Origin: Rhodoplanes elegans
GTDB taxonomy: Bacteria > Pseudomonadota > Alphaproteobacteria > Rhizobiales > Xanthobacteraceae
NCBI RefSeq assembly: GCF_016653355.1
Contig: NZ_NHSK01000168.1
Location: forward strand, 1 to 49,397
Reading direction: 5' to 3'
Length of the DNA: 49,397 nucleotides
Both the position numbers and the translations under genes were made by a program. The notes under the pieces are model-generated. The model saw only the letters and a list, made by a program, of their open reading frames with translations, made no database searches and was not told the origin of the DNA. How positions within the stretch are numbered: position 1 is the stretch's first letter; every line of letters begins with the position of its first letter. Positions 15,144 through 23,313 of the stretch are shown here, piece by piece.

Positions 15144-15668
15144 CTAGGGATCGTCGCCGCCGGCCGGCGCGAAGCCGCGCGCCGCATCGCCCATCAGCTT
15201 CTCGCCGGCGGTCCAGAGGTCCTTGCCCTGGGTGAGCGCGGTTTCGAACTGGCGGGCCGCGAAGCGGCTCGACAGCGCGATCATGTCGGGCACCGAGGTG
15301 GTCTCCGCCATGGCGGCGGCGAAGCCGAAGCCGGCCGTCATGTTGGTCTCGAACGCGGCGAGCATCTTGCGGCCGAGCGCGGCGCCGTCGTGCAGCGCCT
15401 CCGAGAACGCCTGGTCGGTGAACGGCGGGTCGGTGAAGGCTTGGTCGGCGTCCTCCGGCCCGCGCGCGGGATTAGGTCCGGGTTCGGACCCGGGTGCGGC
15501 CCGGCCGGTCTCGCCCGCCGGATCGTCGGCGCCGGCTCGTCCGCGCTCACCGGCGCTCGCACGGGCGCCGGGTGGAGCGGTGCCGGACGGACCGGTGCTG
15601 GACGGATAATCGAGCGGGGGCAGACCCGGCATCTCGCCGGGCGGATCGGACGGCGTCTTCGCCGGCAT
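15144..15668 (-). CDS. Phasin-family protein
   Basis: The protein is 174 aa and starts at 15668 after GAGGAG. The first 85 residues are Pro/Gly rich and low complexity. The C-terminal part is helical and amphipathic (FETNMTAGFGFAAAMAETTS, then SRFAARQFETALTQGKDLW), as in phasins that coat polyhydroxyalkanoate granules. The gene follows fixK by 59 bp on the same strand and precedes hsp20 by about 199 bp. The neighbourhood suggests low-oxygen carbon storage. The phasin call rests on the C-terminal pattern and is moderate. Confidence 0.7.
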   Translation of the reverse strand: MPAKTPSDPPGEMPGLPPLDYPSSTGPSGTAPPGARASAGERGRAGADDPAGETGRAAPGSEPGPNPARGPEDADQAFTDPPFTDQAFSEALHDGAALGRKMLAAFETNMTAGFGFAAAMAETTSVPDMIALSSRFAARQFETALTQGKDLWTAGEKLMGDAARGFAPAGGDDP

Positions 15669-15727
15669 GACACAACTCCTCGGCCCGGGCTCTCCCGGGA
15701 CGCCCAAGGGGACCACCGAGGAGGCTT

Positions 15728-16414
15728 CTAGGCGTGCAGGCGCTTCAGCGCCTTGCGGTCGCGCAACACGATGCGCCGACAGGTCGGCACCGCGATGGCG
15801 CCCGTGCTCTCGAGCTGGGTGAGAGTCCGCGAGATCGTCTCGATCGTCAATCCGAGATAGTCGGCGATGTCCTGGCGCGACATCGGGAGCTCGATCTGGT
15901 CGGTCACGCCCATCCGCTCGGCAAGCTCGAGCAGGAAGCAGGCGACCCGCTCCTGGGCGCTGCGGATCAGCACCAGCATATGGGTGCGCACCTGCTGCAG
16001 CTCGCGCGCCGTCAGCGCCCACAGCATGTGGGAGACGCGATGCTCGGCCTCGGCGAGCGACACCAGGGCGCTACGCTTGATCACCAGAAGCACCGAGCGG
16101 GTCACTGCCTCGGCCGAGCAATGGTGGGCCGCGGTCGCCTCCAGGCCGAACACCTCGCCGGGCAGATAGAACGAGCTGATCTGCCGGCGGCCGTCGTCCA
16201 GCACCTTGTAGGTGCGGGCGGCGCCCGAGACCACCTTGTACACGTAGGTCGTCGGCTCGCCCTCGCCGAAGATCTCGGCGTTGCGGGCGAAGGCCATCCG
16301 CACCCCGAGGGCGTCCAGGCCGGGCGCCCCGCCGTTGCCCTGCTCGGCGGACCACCGATCCGCCGGCTTGGCCGGGTGGGTGGGGCTCAGCGTCTGCGCG
16401 TTCTGCATCAACAT
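15728..16414 (-). CDS. fixK: FixK-like Crp/Fnr-family transcriptional regulator
   Basis: The protein is 228 aa from the ATG at 16414; an ATG at 16408 is also possible. It has a cyclic-nucleotide-fold sensor domain (YLPGEVFGLEATAAHHCSAE) and a C-terminal winged helix. The recognition helix reads LGLTIETISRTLTQLE, with the E-xx-SR pattern that reads TTGA-type half-sites. It lacks the N-terminal Cys cluster of oxygen-sensing FNR, as FixK proteins do, so oxygen is read by FixL. Divergent fixL-fixJ next door supports the name. In related bacteria FixJ-phosphate activates fixK, and FixK then activates microaerobic genes. Confidence 0.9.
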   Translation of the reverse strand: MLMQNAQTLSPTHPAKPADRWSAEQGNGGAPGLDALGVRMAFARNAEIFGEGEPTTYVYKVVSGAARTYKVLDDGRRQISSFYLPGEVFGLEATAAHHCSAEAVTRSVLLVIKRSALVSLAEAEHRVSHMLWALTARELQQVRTHMLVLIRSAQERVACFLLELAERMGVTDQIELPMSRQDIADYLGLTIETISRTLTQLESTGAIAVPTCRRIVLRDRKALKRLHA

Positions 16415-16589
16415 CGGCGCGGGCTCGCTCGGGGGCTGGCTCGCCTGGGGACTGGAAAGCCACCCTGCAACGTAGGAACGCGGACGGCGTCGCGAAATTC
16501 GGGTATGGTCCCTAAGGGCTGTCCCGGAGCAATCCGGATGGCCGAGACCCGGCCGCGGCCGCCCGGTGCCCGAGCCGGCGGAGATCGTG
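16415..16589. promoter_or_regulatory. Divergent fixK / fixL promoter region
   Basis: This gap of about 175 bp separates the two divergent genes. FixJ normally binds upstream of fixK. An ACGTAG hexamer lies at 16470-16475, a fragment seen in FixJ sites, but I cannot identify a full FixJ site or clear -35/-10 boxes. No TTGA-N6-TCAA box is present here, so direct FixK autoregulation is not supported by motif. Confidence 0.35.
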
Positions 16590-18131
16590 ATGGCGGAGAT
16601 CGAGCTGCGATCGTCGGACCCGCACCCGGCTGCCGCGATCGTCCCGCCCTCCGGGCGCGCCCGGCCGGTGCGGGAACGGGCCGTCTGGTACATCGCCGGG
16701 GCGGCGCTGCCGGTTCTCGCCTACCTGCTCCATCAGGCCGCATCCGGACTCTCCGAGGCGCAGGCCGATCTCGTCTTCATGGTGCCCCCGGTCCTGATCG
16801 TCGGAGCCTTCGGTGGGCTCGGCCCGGGCGTCCTCGCCACCGTGCTGGCGCTCGGCCTGCACCTGATGCCGTTCGGCGCGCCGCTCGGGGCGACCGGGCC
16901 GGCGCTGATCTCCGGCGCCACCTTCGGCCTGATCGGGCTCGGCATGGCGGTGTTCGGCGAGCGGCTGCGGCTCGCCCGCGACGAGGCGGCGGCCCGCACC
17001 CGCGGCCTGATGGCCCGCGAGGCGCACCTGCAGTCGATCCTCTCCAACGTGCCCGACGCCGTGATCATCGCCGACGAGCGCGGCCGCATCGAGCTGTTCA
17101 GCACCGCGGCCGAGCGGCTGTTCGGCTACACGGCCGCCGAGGTGCGCGGCAAGACGCTCGGAATCCTGATGCCGCAGCCCTACAGCGAGGCGCACCAGGG
17201 CCAGGTCGAGCGCTACCTCCGCACCGGCGAGCGCCACATCATCGGCACCGGGCGGGTCGTGGTGGGCGAGCGCAAGGACGGCTCGACCTTCCCGATCGCG
17301 CTGACGGTCGGCGAGATGCGGTCCGACGGCCGGCGCTTCTTCACCGGCTTCGTGCGCGACCTCACCGAGCGGCAGGAGACCGAGGCGCAGCTCCAGCGCC
17401 TGCAGTCGGAGCTCCTGCACGTCTCCCGCCTCACCGCCATGGGCGAGATGGCCTCGGCGCTCGCCCACGAGCTCAACCAGCCGCTGTCGGCGATCGCCAA
17501 CTATCTCACCGGCTCGCGCCGCCTGCTCGCCGACCCGGCCGAGGACAAGCTCGCGATGGTGCGCGAGGCGATCGACGCCGCCGTGGCGCAGTCGCTGCGC
17601 GCCGGCCAGATCATCCGCCGGCTGCGCGACTTCGTCGCCAACCGCGAGCCCGAGAAGCGGGTCGAGAGCCTGAAGGCGCTGATCGAGGAGACGAGCGCGC
17701 TGGCCCTGGTCGGCGCCCGCGAGAGCGGCGTGCGGGTGCGGCTGATGCTCGACCCGGCGGCCGATCGCGTGTTCGTCGACCGGGTGCAGATCCAGCAGGT
17801 TCTGCTCAACCTGATGCGCAACGCCATCGAGGCCATGGAGGCCTCGCCGCAGCGCATCCTCACGGTGGCGACCGGCCCCGGACCGGACCGCAGCGTGATG
17901 GTGGAGGTCGCCGACACGGGCAGCGGCATCGCGTCCGAGATCGCCGGCCAGCTGTTCCAGCCGTTCGCCACCACCAAGGCCTACGGCATGGGCATCGGCC
18001 TGTCGATCTCGCGCACCATCGTCGAGGGGCACGACGGCCGCATCTGGGCCGAGCCCTGCCCTGGCGGCGGCGCGTCGTTCCGGTTTACACTGCCGGCCGT
18101 GGTGGGCGAGGAACTCGGCGATGTCGGCTGA
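16590..18131 (+). CDS. fixL: FixL oxygen-sensing heme-PAS histidine kinase
   Basis: The protein is 513 aa from the ATG at 16590 (GCGGAG upstream; an in-frame GTG at 16566 is possible). It has three or four N-terminal membrane helices (about residues 30-125), a PAS domain (about 145-265) and a histidine kinase. His202 ([11 protein letters not shown]) aligns with the heme-ligand His200 of Bradyrhizobium FixL, and Arg222 ([13 protein letters not shown]) with the heme-pocket Arg220. The phospho-acceptor His293 ([16 protein letters not shown]) aligns with His291. Oxygen binding to heme turns the kinase off. The stop overlaps the fixJ start. Confidence 0.95.
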   Translation: MAEIELRSSDPHPAAAIVPPSGRARPVRERAVWYIAGAALPVLAYLLHQAASGLSEAQADLVFMVPPVLIVGAFGGLGPGVLATVLALGLHLMPFGAPLGATGPALISGATFGLIGLGMAVFGERLRLARDEAAARTRGLMAREAHLQSILSNVPDAVIIADERGRIELFSTAAERLFGYTAAEVRGKTLGILMPQPYSEAHQGQVERYLRTGERHIIGTGRVVVGERKDGSTFPIALTVGEMRSDGRRFFTGFVRDLTERQETEAQLQRLQSELLHVSRLTAMGEMASALAHELNQPLSAIANYLTGSRRLLADPAEDKLAMVREAIDAAVAQSLRAGQIIRRLRDFVANREPEKRVESLKALIEETSALALVGARESGVRVRLMLDPAADRVFVDRVQIQQVLLNLMRNAIEAMEASPQRILTVATGPGPDRSVMVEVADTGSGIASEIAGQLFQPFATTKAYGMGIGLSISRTIVEGHDGRIWAEPCPGGGASFRFTLPAVVGEELGDVG

Positions 18132-18780
18132 CGCGGTCGTTCATGTCGCGGTGGTTCATGTCATCGACGACGACGAATCGGTGCGCAAGTCGCTCGACTT
18201 CCTGCTGCGCGCCGCCGGCTTCCGCACCGCCACCTACGAGACCGCGACGGCCTTCCTGCAGGCGCTTCCCGACGTCGCGCCGGGCTGCATCGTCACCGAC
18301 GTGAAGATGCCGGAGGTGAGCGGCGTCGAGCTTCTGAAGACGCTGCGCGCCCGCGAGGTGCGCATGCCCGTCGTCGTCATCACCGGCCACGCCGACGTGC
18401 CGATGGCCGTCGAGGCGATGAAGAACGGCGCCGTCGACTTTCTGGAGAAGCCGTTCGACGACGAGGTGCTGCTCGTCTCGATCCGCACCGCGCTCGCCGC
18501 CGCCGCCAGCGCCGCCGAGCGCGAGGCGGCCCGCAACGACCTGCGCACCCGCATTGCCGCGCTGTCGCGCCGCGAGCGCGAGGTCCTGGACGGGCTGGTC
18601 GCCGGCAAGCCCAACAAGACGATCGCCTGGGACCTCGGGATCAGCCCGCGCACCGTCGAGATCTACCGGGCCAACGTGATGACCAAGATGCGTGCGGTCA
18701 GCCTCTCCGAGCTGGTGCGCATGACCCTCCTGGCCGAGCTCGAGGACCAGCCGGCCGGCTCCGCCGACCCGGTGCGCTGA
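18121..18780 (+). CDS. fixJ: FixJ response regulator
   Basis: The protein is 219 aa with a receiver domain followed by a LuxR/GerE-type helix-turn-helix. The receiver has the acidic pocket VIDDDESV, phospho-acceptor Asp60 ([13 protein letters not shown]), and the conserved Thr and Lys ([14 protein letters not shown]). The DNA-binding half spans about 148-206 ([20 protein letters not shown], then [16 protein letters not shown]). The start lies 11 bp inside the end of fixL, so the two genes are translationally coupled. Phosphorylated FixJ activates fixK in related bacteria. Confidence 0.95.
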   Translation: MSADAVVHVAVVHVIDDDESVRKSLDFLLRAAGFRTATYETATAFLQALPDVAPGCIVTDVKMPEVSGVELLKTLRAREVRMPVVVITGHADVPMAVEAMKNGAVDFLEKPFDDEVLLVSIRTALAAAASAAEREAARNDLRTRIAALSRREREVLDGLVAGKPNKTIAWDLGISPRTVEIYRANVMTKMRAVSLSELVRMTLLAELEDQPAGSADPVR

Positions 18781-18828
18781 CCGGCGCGCCGCCCCCGCCC
18801 GCCGCTCCGTCGCGACGCCGGCGTCATT

Positions 18829-18842
18829 TTGAGCGGCGTCAA
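18829..18842 (+). promoter_or_regulatory. Candidate FixK/FNR box upstream of the degenerate receiver gene
   Basis: TTGAGCGGCGTCAA matches TTGA-N6-TCAA exactly. It lies about 140 bp upstream of the receiver gene at 18983 and just after fixJ. The possible -10 hexamer at the right distance (TCTTCT, 18864-18869) is weak. If functional, this would place the receiver gene under FixK control. Confidence 0.5.
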
Positions 18843-18982
18843 GACACCGCCCGGGGATTGGTCTCTTCTCGCCTGCGGTCCCCGCCGGCATCCGCGCCGC
18901 GAGCGGCGGCGGCCCGATCCAATCGAGACGCCGCCGCGCGTCGGACGCGCGCGGCCATCGGCGGAGCCCGTGGTCCAGCGCC

Positions 18983-19462
18983 ATGACACGGAACGATCCG
19001 GCCCGGAACGACCCCGCGCGCGACGGCGCCACACCGAACGGCGCCGGCGATCACCGCGACGCCGCGTCCCTGCCGACCATCGTGGTCGTCGACGGCGACC
19101 CGGCGTTGCGCCACGCGCTGCGCTTCGCGCTCGGGGTGGAAGGCTTCGCGGTGCGCGCCTTTGCCTGCGCGGCCGACCTGTTGTCCTCCGACGATCTCGC
19201 CGACCTCGCCTGCGTGGTGACCGAGGCGCGGCTGCCCGACATGGCGGGGCTCGATCTCGTCGCGCGGCTGCGCCGCCGCCGCGCCCGCCTGCCCGCCTTG
19301 CTGATCACGGCCGATCCGAGCCTGCGCCTGCGCCGCGCCGCCGCCGACGCCGGGGTTCCCCTGATCGAGCAGCCGCTCAACGGCGATAGCGTGGTGGAGG
19401 GCGTGCTGGCGCTGGTGGCGGGCCGGGATTCCAGCGATCACGGCCGGCCGGCGGAGGCGTGA
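18983..19462 (+). CDS. Degenerate receiver-domain protein, possible FixT-like modulator
   Basis: The protein is 159 aa: a polar N-terminal tail of about 30 residues, then a single receiver fold and no output domain. The phospho-acceptor position is Glu81 (CVVTEARLPDMAG) where FixJ has Asp60 in the same context. The conserved Lys is Gln130 (LIEQPL, against FixJ FLEKPF). The acidic pocket Asp37/Asp39 and Thr109 remain. It therefore probably cannot be phosphorylated normally and may resemble a fixed state. Its position after fixLJ and behind a FixK-type box recalls FixT, a receiver-like inhibitor of FixL in Sinorhizobium and Caulobacter. The function is inferred, not shown. Confidence 0.8.
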   Translation: MTRNDPARNDPARDGATPNGAGDHRDAASLPTIVVVDGDPALRHALRFALGVEGFAVRAFACAADLLSSDDLADLACVVTEARLPDMAGLDLVARLRRRRARLPALLITADPSLRLRRAAADAGVPLIEQPLNGDSVVEGVLALVAGRDSSDHGRPAEA

Positions 19463-19508
19463 GACCGCACCGGCGACCGACGCGGGCCGCGGCCAGGGGC
19501 TTCGGGCT

Positions 19509-19538
19509 TTGATGACGTCCGCGCGCCTGTGATACGCT
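19509..19538 (+). promoter_or_regulatory. Candidate promoter of the MNT/HEPN pair
   Basis: TTGATG (19509-19514) and TACGCT (19533-19538) are 18 bp apart. The start codon at 19545 lies only 6 bp after the -10 box, so a transcript from this promoter would be leaderless or nearly so. No convincing ribosome-binding site precedes the ATG, which fits. Moderate to low certainty. Confidence 0.4.
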
Positions 19539-19544
19539 CGGCTC

Positions 19545-19871
19545 ATGACGACGACGTCCGCATCCCTGAAGCCCAGGTCCAGGGCGGAGGTTCTGGACCG
19601 GCTGCGGTCCGAGGCCGACGCCGTGAAGGCGCTCGGCGTCACGTCCCTGTATCTGTTCGGCTCGGCCCTGCGCGACGAGATCGGGCCGGCGAGCGACGTC
19701 GACGTGTTCGTCGACTACGATCCCCAGGGCCCCTTCAACGCCTTCGATCTTGTGGCCGCGAAGCGTCATCTGGAGGAGCAGCTCGGGGTTCGGGTGGATC
19801 TCACCACGCGCCGGGGCCTGCATCCGCTGATCCGGGCCGAGGTCGAGAAAACGGCCCTGCGCGTCTTCTGA
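19545..19871 (+). CDS. MNT-domain nucleotidyltransferase antitoxin (MntA-like)
   Basis: The protein is 108 aa. It has the minimal nucleotidyltransferase motif Gly39-Ser40 (YLFGSALRDEIGP), then Asp51 and Asp53 (ASDVDVFVDY), and a third acidic residue, Asp85 (VRVDLTT). All three metal-binding acidic residues are therefore present. MntA proteins neutralise HEPN toxins by transferring AMP to a tyrosine in the toxin. The stop codon overlaps the start of the following HEPN gene by one base (TGATG), the usual compact arrangement. Confidence 0.9.
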   Translation: MTTTSASLKPRSRAEVLDRLRSEADAVKALGVTSLYLFGSALRDEIGPASDVDVFVDYDPQGPFNAFDLVAAKRHLEEQLGVRVDLTTRRGLHPLIRAEVEKTALRVF

Positions 19872-20218
19872 TGCCCGACCGCTCGCCACTCCTGCGCATC
19901 CACGACATGCTCAAGAGCATTCGAGGAATCGAGGAGGCGCTCGCCGGCGTCAGCTTCGACGACTATGCCGGGTCGTGGCTTCTTCGCTCCGCCGTGGAGC
20001 GCGGCATCGAGGTGATCTCGGAAGCGAGCCGGCATATCGGCGCCAACGCGAAGGCGCGGCACCCGGAGGTCCGCTGGAAGGACATCGCCGGGATCGGGAA
20101 CATTCTCCGCCACGAGTATCAGACCGTCGACAGTCTGATCATCTGGAAAGCCGTCACCCACGACCTTCCTATCCTGAAACGCGCTCTGCTGGCGATCCGG
20201 GCATCGCTGGAGCGGTGA
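19871..20218 (+). CDS. HEPN-domain toxin (DUF86, HepT-like)
   Basis: The protein is 115 aa and all-helical. HepT RNases carry an Arg-x4-His-x-Tyr motif. Here the region reads DIAGIGNILRHEYQTVD: His81 and Tyr83 are kept, but the motif Arg position is Gly76, and an Arg (Arg80) sits directly before the His. Tyr83 is the residue expected to be AMPylated by the partner. The variant may belong to a DUF86 subgroup with altered or lost RNase activity. It is coupled to the MNT gene by a one-base overlap. Confidence 0.88.
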   Translation: MPDRSPLLRIHDMLKSIRGIEEALAGVSFDDYAGSWLLRSAVERGIEVISEASRHIGANAKARHPEVRWKDIAGIGNILRHEYQTVDSLIIWKAVTHDLPILKRALLAIRASLER

Positions 20219-20334
20219 CGCCGGCGTTGCAAACGCGACGGCGCGACACCGTGGCCCTCTTGTCGCCCGGTGAGTGAATGCGCGACAGTTCTGGTCGAGA
20301 TCCGGTGCGCCGGATCGGCCGGAGGGGCTTCGTC

Positions 20335-21315
20335 ATGACCACCACGATGCGCGCCTGGCGCTCGCTCGCGCCGGGGATCGACGGGCTCGCGCCGGGCGAA
20401 GTGCCGCGACCGGCGCCGGGGTCGGGCGAGATGCTGGTGCGGGTCGAGGCGGCGGCGCTGAACTTCGCCGACCTCCTGATGGCCGACGACCGTTATCAGG
20501 TGCGCCCGGCGCGGCCCTTCACCATGGGGCAGGAGCTGGCCGGGACCGTGGAGGCGGTGGGCGCGGGCGTGACGATCCCGGTCGGCACGCGGGTCGCCGG
20601 CAAGGTCGAGACCGGCGCCTTCGCCGACTACGCGGTGCTGCGTGAAAGCCTCGCGATGCGGGTGCCGGACGGGCTGACGCCGACCGAAGCCGCGGCGCTG
20701 CCGATCGTCACCACGACGGCGCTCGTCGCGCTGACCGAGAGCACGGTCGTGCGACCGGGCGAGACCGTGCTGATCACGGCCGCGGCCGGCGGCGTCGGGC
20801 TCGCCGCCGTCGAGGTGGCGAAGGCGCTCGGCGCCGTCGTGCTCGCCGCGGCGGGCGGCCCGGACAAATGCGCGCTGGTGAAGAGCCACGGCGCCGACGT
20901 CGCGATCGACTACCGCGCGACGCCGCTCGCCGAGGCCGTGATGGCGGCGACGGACGGGCGCGGCGTCGACGTGCTGCTCGACTCGGTCGGCGGCGAGGGC
21001 AAGGATCTCCTGCGGCTGCTCGCCTGGGGCGGGCGCCTGCTGGTCACCGGTTTTGCCGGCGGCACCATCCCGCAGATTCCGGCCAACCGGCTCTTGCTGC
21101 GGCGCCTCGCGGCGATCGGCGTGTACTTCCATCCCGACCATGACGGGCCGATGCTGGCGCGGATCGGCGCCCGCCTCTCCGAGCTGGCGGCACAAGGCAA
21201 GATCCGCCCGCATGTCGGCGCCGTGTTCGGCTTCGACGATCTTCCCGCGGCGCTCGCGGCGCTGCGCGACCGCGGCACCACCGGCAAGGTGATTTTGAAC
21301 GTCGCCGCACCTTAG
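20335..21315 (+). CDS. NADPH:quinone oxidoreductase-like zinc-free alcohol dehydrogenase
   Basis: The protein is 326 aa; the ATG at 20335 follows GGAGGGG. It belongs to the medium-chain dehydrogenase/reductase superfamily, quinone-reductase branch. The N-terminal GroES-like domain has NFADLLMADDRYQ and GQELAGTVEAVG. The Rossmann dinucleotide loop is ITAAAGGVGLAAVEVAKALG (about residues 144-163). There are no zinc-binding Cys clusters, so it is a zinc-free reductase of quinones or enones. It stands alone between the toxin pair and the MFS gene. Confidence 0.9.
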   Translation: MTTTMRAWRSLAPGIDGLAPGEVPRPAPGSGEMLVRVEAAALNFADLLMADDRYQVRPARPFTMGQELAGTVEAVGAGVTIPVGTRVAGKVETGAFADYAVLRESLAMRVPDGLTPTEAAALPIVTTTALVALTESTVVRPGETVLITAAAGGVGLAAVEVAKALGAVVLAAAGGPDKCALVKSHGADVAIDYRATPLAEAVMAATDGRGVDVLLDSVGGEGKDLLRLLAWGGRLLVTGFAGGTIPQIPANRLLLRRLAAIGVYFHPDHDGPMLARIGARLSELAAQGKIRPHVGAVFGFDDLPAALAALRDRGTTGKVILNVAAP

Positions 21316-21344
21316 ATCAGGGCTCTCCCACGTCGCCTCACGCT

Positions 21345-21424
21345 CCGCTCATGTCCGCGCAGGCGGGCATCCAGGAGCGTCTTGCCGTGTCGCCCTGGGT
21401 CCCCGCCTTCGCGGGGACGAGCGG
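21345..21424. repeat. Palindromic intergenic repeat, family E
   Basis: The arms CCGCTCATGTCCGCGCAGGC (from 21345) and GCCTTCGCGGGGACGAGCGG (to 21424) pair with a few mismatches. The motif is typical of alphaproteobacterial repeats (CGCAGGCGGGCATCCAG / CTGGGTCCCCGCCTTCG). It lies between convergent genes and may serve as a terminator for both. Confidence 0.75.
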
Positions 21425-21447
21425 AGTTCGGGGCTGGCGGCGGCGGC

Positions 21448-23112
21448 TCACGCCGTCTCGTCCGCCTCCTCGGGCCGCGCGTTTCGGCGCGGAAGATCGG
21501 TCGCGATCAGATGCGTCACGGTCGGGGAGCCGGGGCGGACGAGGGCGCGGATCTCGTCCTGCAGGGCGCGGGCGGCGCGGGTGATGCGCTCGTGCTGGCG
21601 CAGATGCTCGAGCCAGGACTCGACCATGAAGGTCTCGACATAGCGACCCTCGGTCGCGGCGTCGTCGAACAGGCCCCAGGCATAGGCGCCATCGCGACGG
21701 CGCTCGTGCTCCATCACGGCGAGCTTCTCCAGGAACGCTTCGCGGTCCTTCGGATCGATGCGGTACTCGACGCTCACCATCACGGGGCCGCGGTCGGGCG
21801 CCACCTCGTGCGACAGCACCGGCTGCGGCCAGTGCATCGACGGCGAGAGATCGACGCCGAGCCCGGTCTGCAGTTTTGCGCGCCGAGTCAGGGGAATGGC
21901 GGCCACCAAGCCGGCGGCCGCGACGACCAACGCGAGCGGCAGGCCGATCAGCCCGGCGAGCTTGCCCCACAGGAGGCTGCCGAGCGTCATGGCGGCCGAC
22001 ATCACGGTGACGAACACGGCGAGCCCGCGGCCGCGCACCCAGTCGGGCAGCGCCACCTGGGCCGAGACGTTGAGGCTCGACAGCACCTGGATCCAGGCCG
22101 CGCCGGCCACCACGCTCGCCGCCAGCGCCACGGCGGGATGGCGGGCGAGCGCGAACAGGAGGAGGGCCGCCGCGGTGGCGAGCGTCGCTCCCGCGACCAG
22201 CCGGTCGGCGCCGAGCCGTGCCTTCAGGCGCGGCAACGCCAGCGCGCCGAGGAGCGCGCCGACCCCGATGGCGCCGAGCATCAGGCCGTAGAGCTGCGGC
22301 CCGCCGGCGACGAGGTCGCGGGCGATCAGCGGCAGCAGCGCCCAGTAGGCGCTGGCGCAGACGAAGAAGCCGAGGCTGCGGGCGAGCGTCGCGCGCAGAT
22401 GCGGGTTGCGCCGCGCGTGCCGCAGCCCGGTCCGGATGGCGTTGCCGAACCGCTCGGCGGGGAGCTGGCTGGCGCGGGCTGGCCTGCGCCGCCACCACAC
22501 CAGCGCGCCGATCACCAGCAGGAAGCCGGCAGCGTTGATCAGGAACGGCGAGGCGAGGCCGAACGCCGCGATGGCGAGACCGGCGAGCGCCGGGCCGAGC
22601 GCCCGGCTGATGTTGATGCCGACGCTGTTGAGCGCGACGGCGCTCGGCAGATCGGCTTTCGGCACCAGCTGCGGCACCACGGCCTGCCAGGCCGGCGCCA
22701 CCATGGCGGCGCCGATGCCGGCCGCGAACGTGAAGGCGAGCACCAGAGCGGGCGTCGCGAGGCCCGTGAGCACGATCAGCCCGAGCAGGGCGGACGCCAC
22801 CATGGTGGACGCCTGGACGACGATCAGCAGCCGGCGGCGGTCGACGATGTCGGCCAGCGCCCCGGCCGGCAGCGCCACCAGCGCCATCGGCAGCATGGTC
22901 GCGACCTGGACGAGCGACACGGTGAGGGGCTGCGGGTCGAGCACGGCGATCAGCCAGCCGGCCGCCGCGTTGTACATCCACACGCCCACATTGCTGATGA
23001 CGGTCGCGCTCCACAGCGCCGTGAAGTCGCGATGCCGGAACGGCGCGAAGGCGCCGCGCGATGGTCCCCCAGGGGGCAGTGGCGGCGCGGCGGCGGGGGG
23101 GAGCGCGGTCAT
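21448..23112 (-). CDS. MFS transporter (EntS/MFS_3 type) with C-terminal ABM-like domain
   Basis: The protein is 554 aa from the ATG at 23112; the frame stays open upstream. The first 420 residues form a 12-helix major facilitator with the motif PAGALADIVDRRRLLIV between helices 2 and 3. The family resembles enterobactin exporter EntS and macrolide exporters. A soluble tail of about 100 residues follows (VMVSVEYRIDPKDREAFLEK, then WLEHLRQHERITRAA), which resembles an antibiotic-biosynthesis-monooxygenase fold. This MFS-plus-tail architecture is known in the MFS_3 family. The substrate is unknown. The gene is divergent from the YgfK-like gene. Confidence 0.88.
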   Translation of the reverse strand: MTALPPAAAPPLPPGGPSRGAFAPFRHRDFTALWSATVISNVGVWMYNAAAGWLIAVLDPQPLTVSLVQVATMLPMALVALPAGALADIVDRRRLLIVVQASTMVASALLGLIVLTGLATPALVLAFTFAAGIGAAMVAPAWQAVVPQLVPKADLPSAVALNSVGINISRALGPALAGLAIAAFGLASPFLINAAGFLLVIGALVWWRRRPARASQLPAERFGNAIRTGLRHARRNPHLRATLARSLGFFVCASAYWALLPLIARDLVAGGPQLYGLMLGAIGVGALLGALALPRLKARLGADRLVAGATLATAAALLLFALARHPAVALAASVVAGAAWIQVLSSLNVSAQVALPDWVRGRGLAVFVTVMSAAMTLGSLLWGKLAGLIGLPLALVVAAAGLVAAIPLTRRAKLQTGLGVDLSPSMHWPQPVLSHEVAPDRGPVMVSVEYRIDPKDREAFLEKLAVMEHERRRDGAYAWGLFDDAATEGRYVETFMVESWLEHLRQHERITRAARALQDEIRALVRPGSPTVTHLIATDLPRRNARPEEADETA

Positions 23113-23313
23113 GACCGTCACGCTACCGGCGCCCCGCCCGGCCAGCAACACGGCGAGGCCGCGCCCGCCATGCCGGCGGCGCCGCTCCGGTATTCCCATG
23201 GGGGTTCTTCGGCGCTTTTTGGCGCTGCCGCGAACCCCTTACGGATGCGATGTTTTCCCGGTCCGTAGTCGCCCGACTTGCGGTCCGGCCGCGGCCCGGC
23301 GAGCTTCGGCGCC

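Noticed and set aside
16415-16589. Firm FixJ binding site between fixK and fixL
   Set aside because: Only a six-base ACGTAG fragment is present; a full site was not found, so it is listed as a region rather than a site.
15734-18304. 856 aa frame covering fixK and fixL on the plus strand
   Set aside because: It crosses two well-supported genes in the wrong frame or strand.
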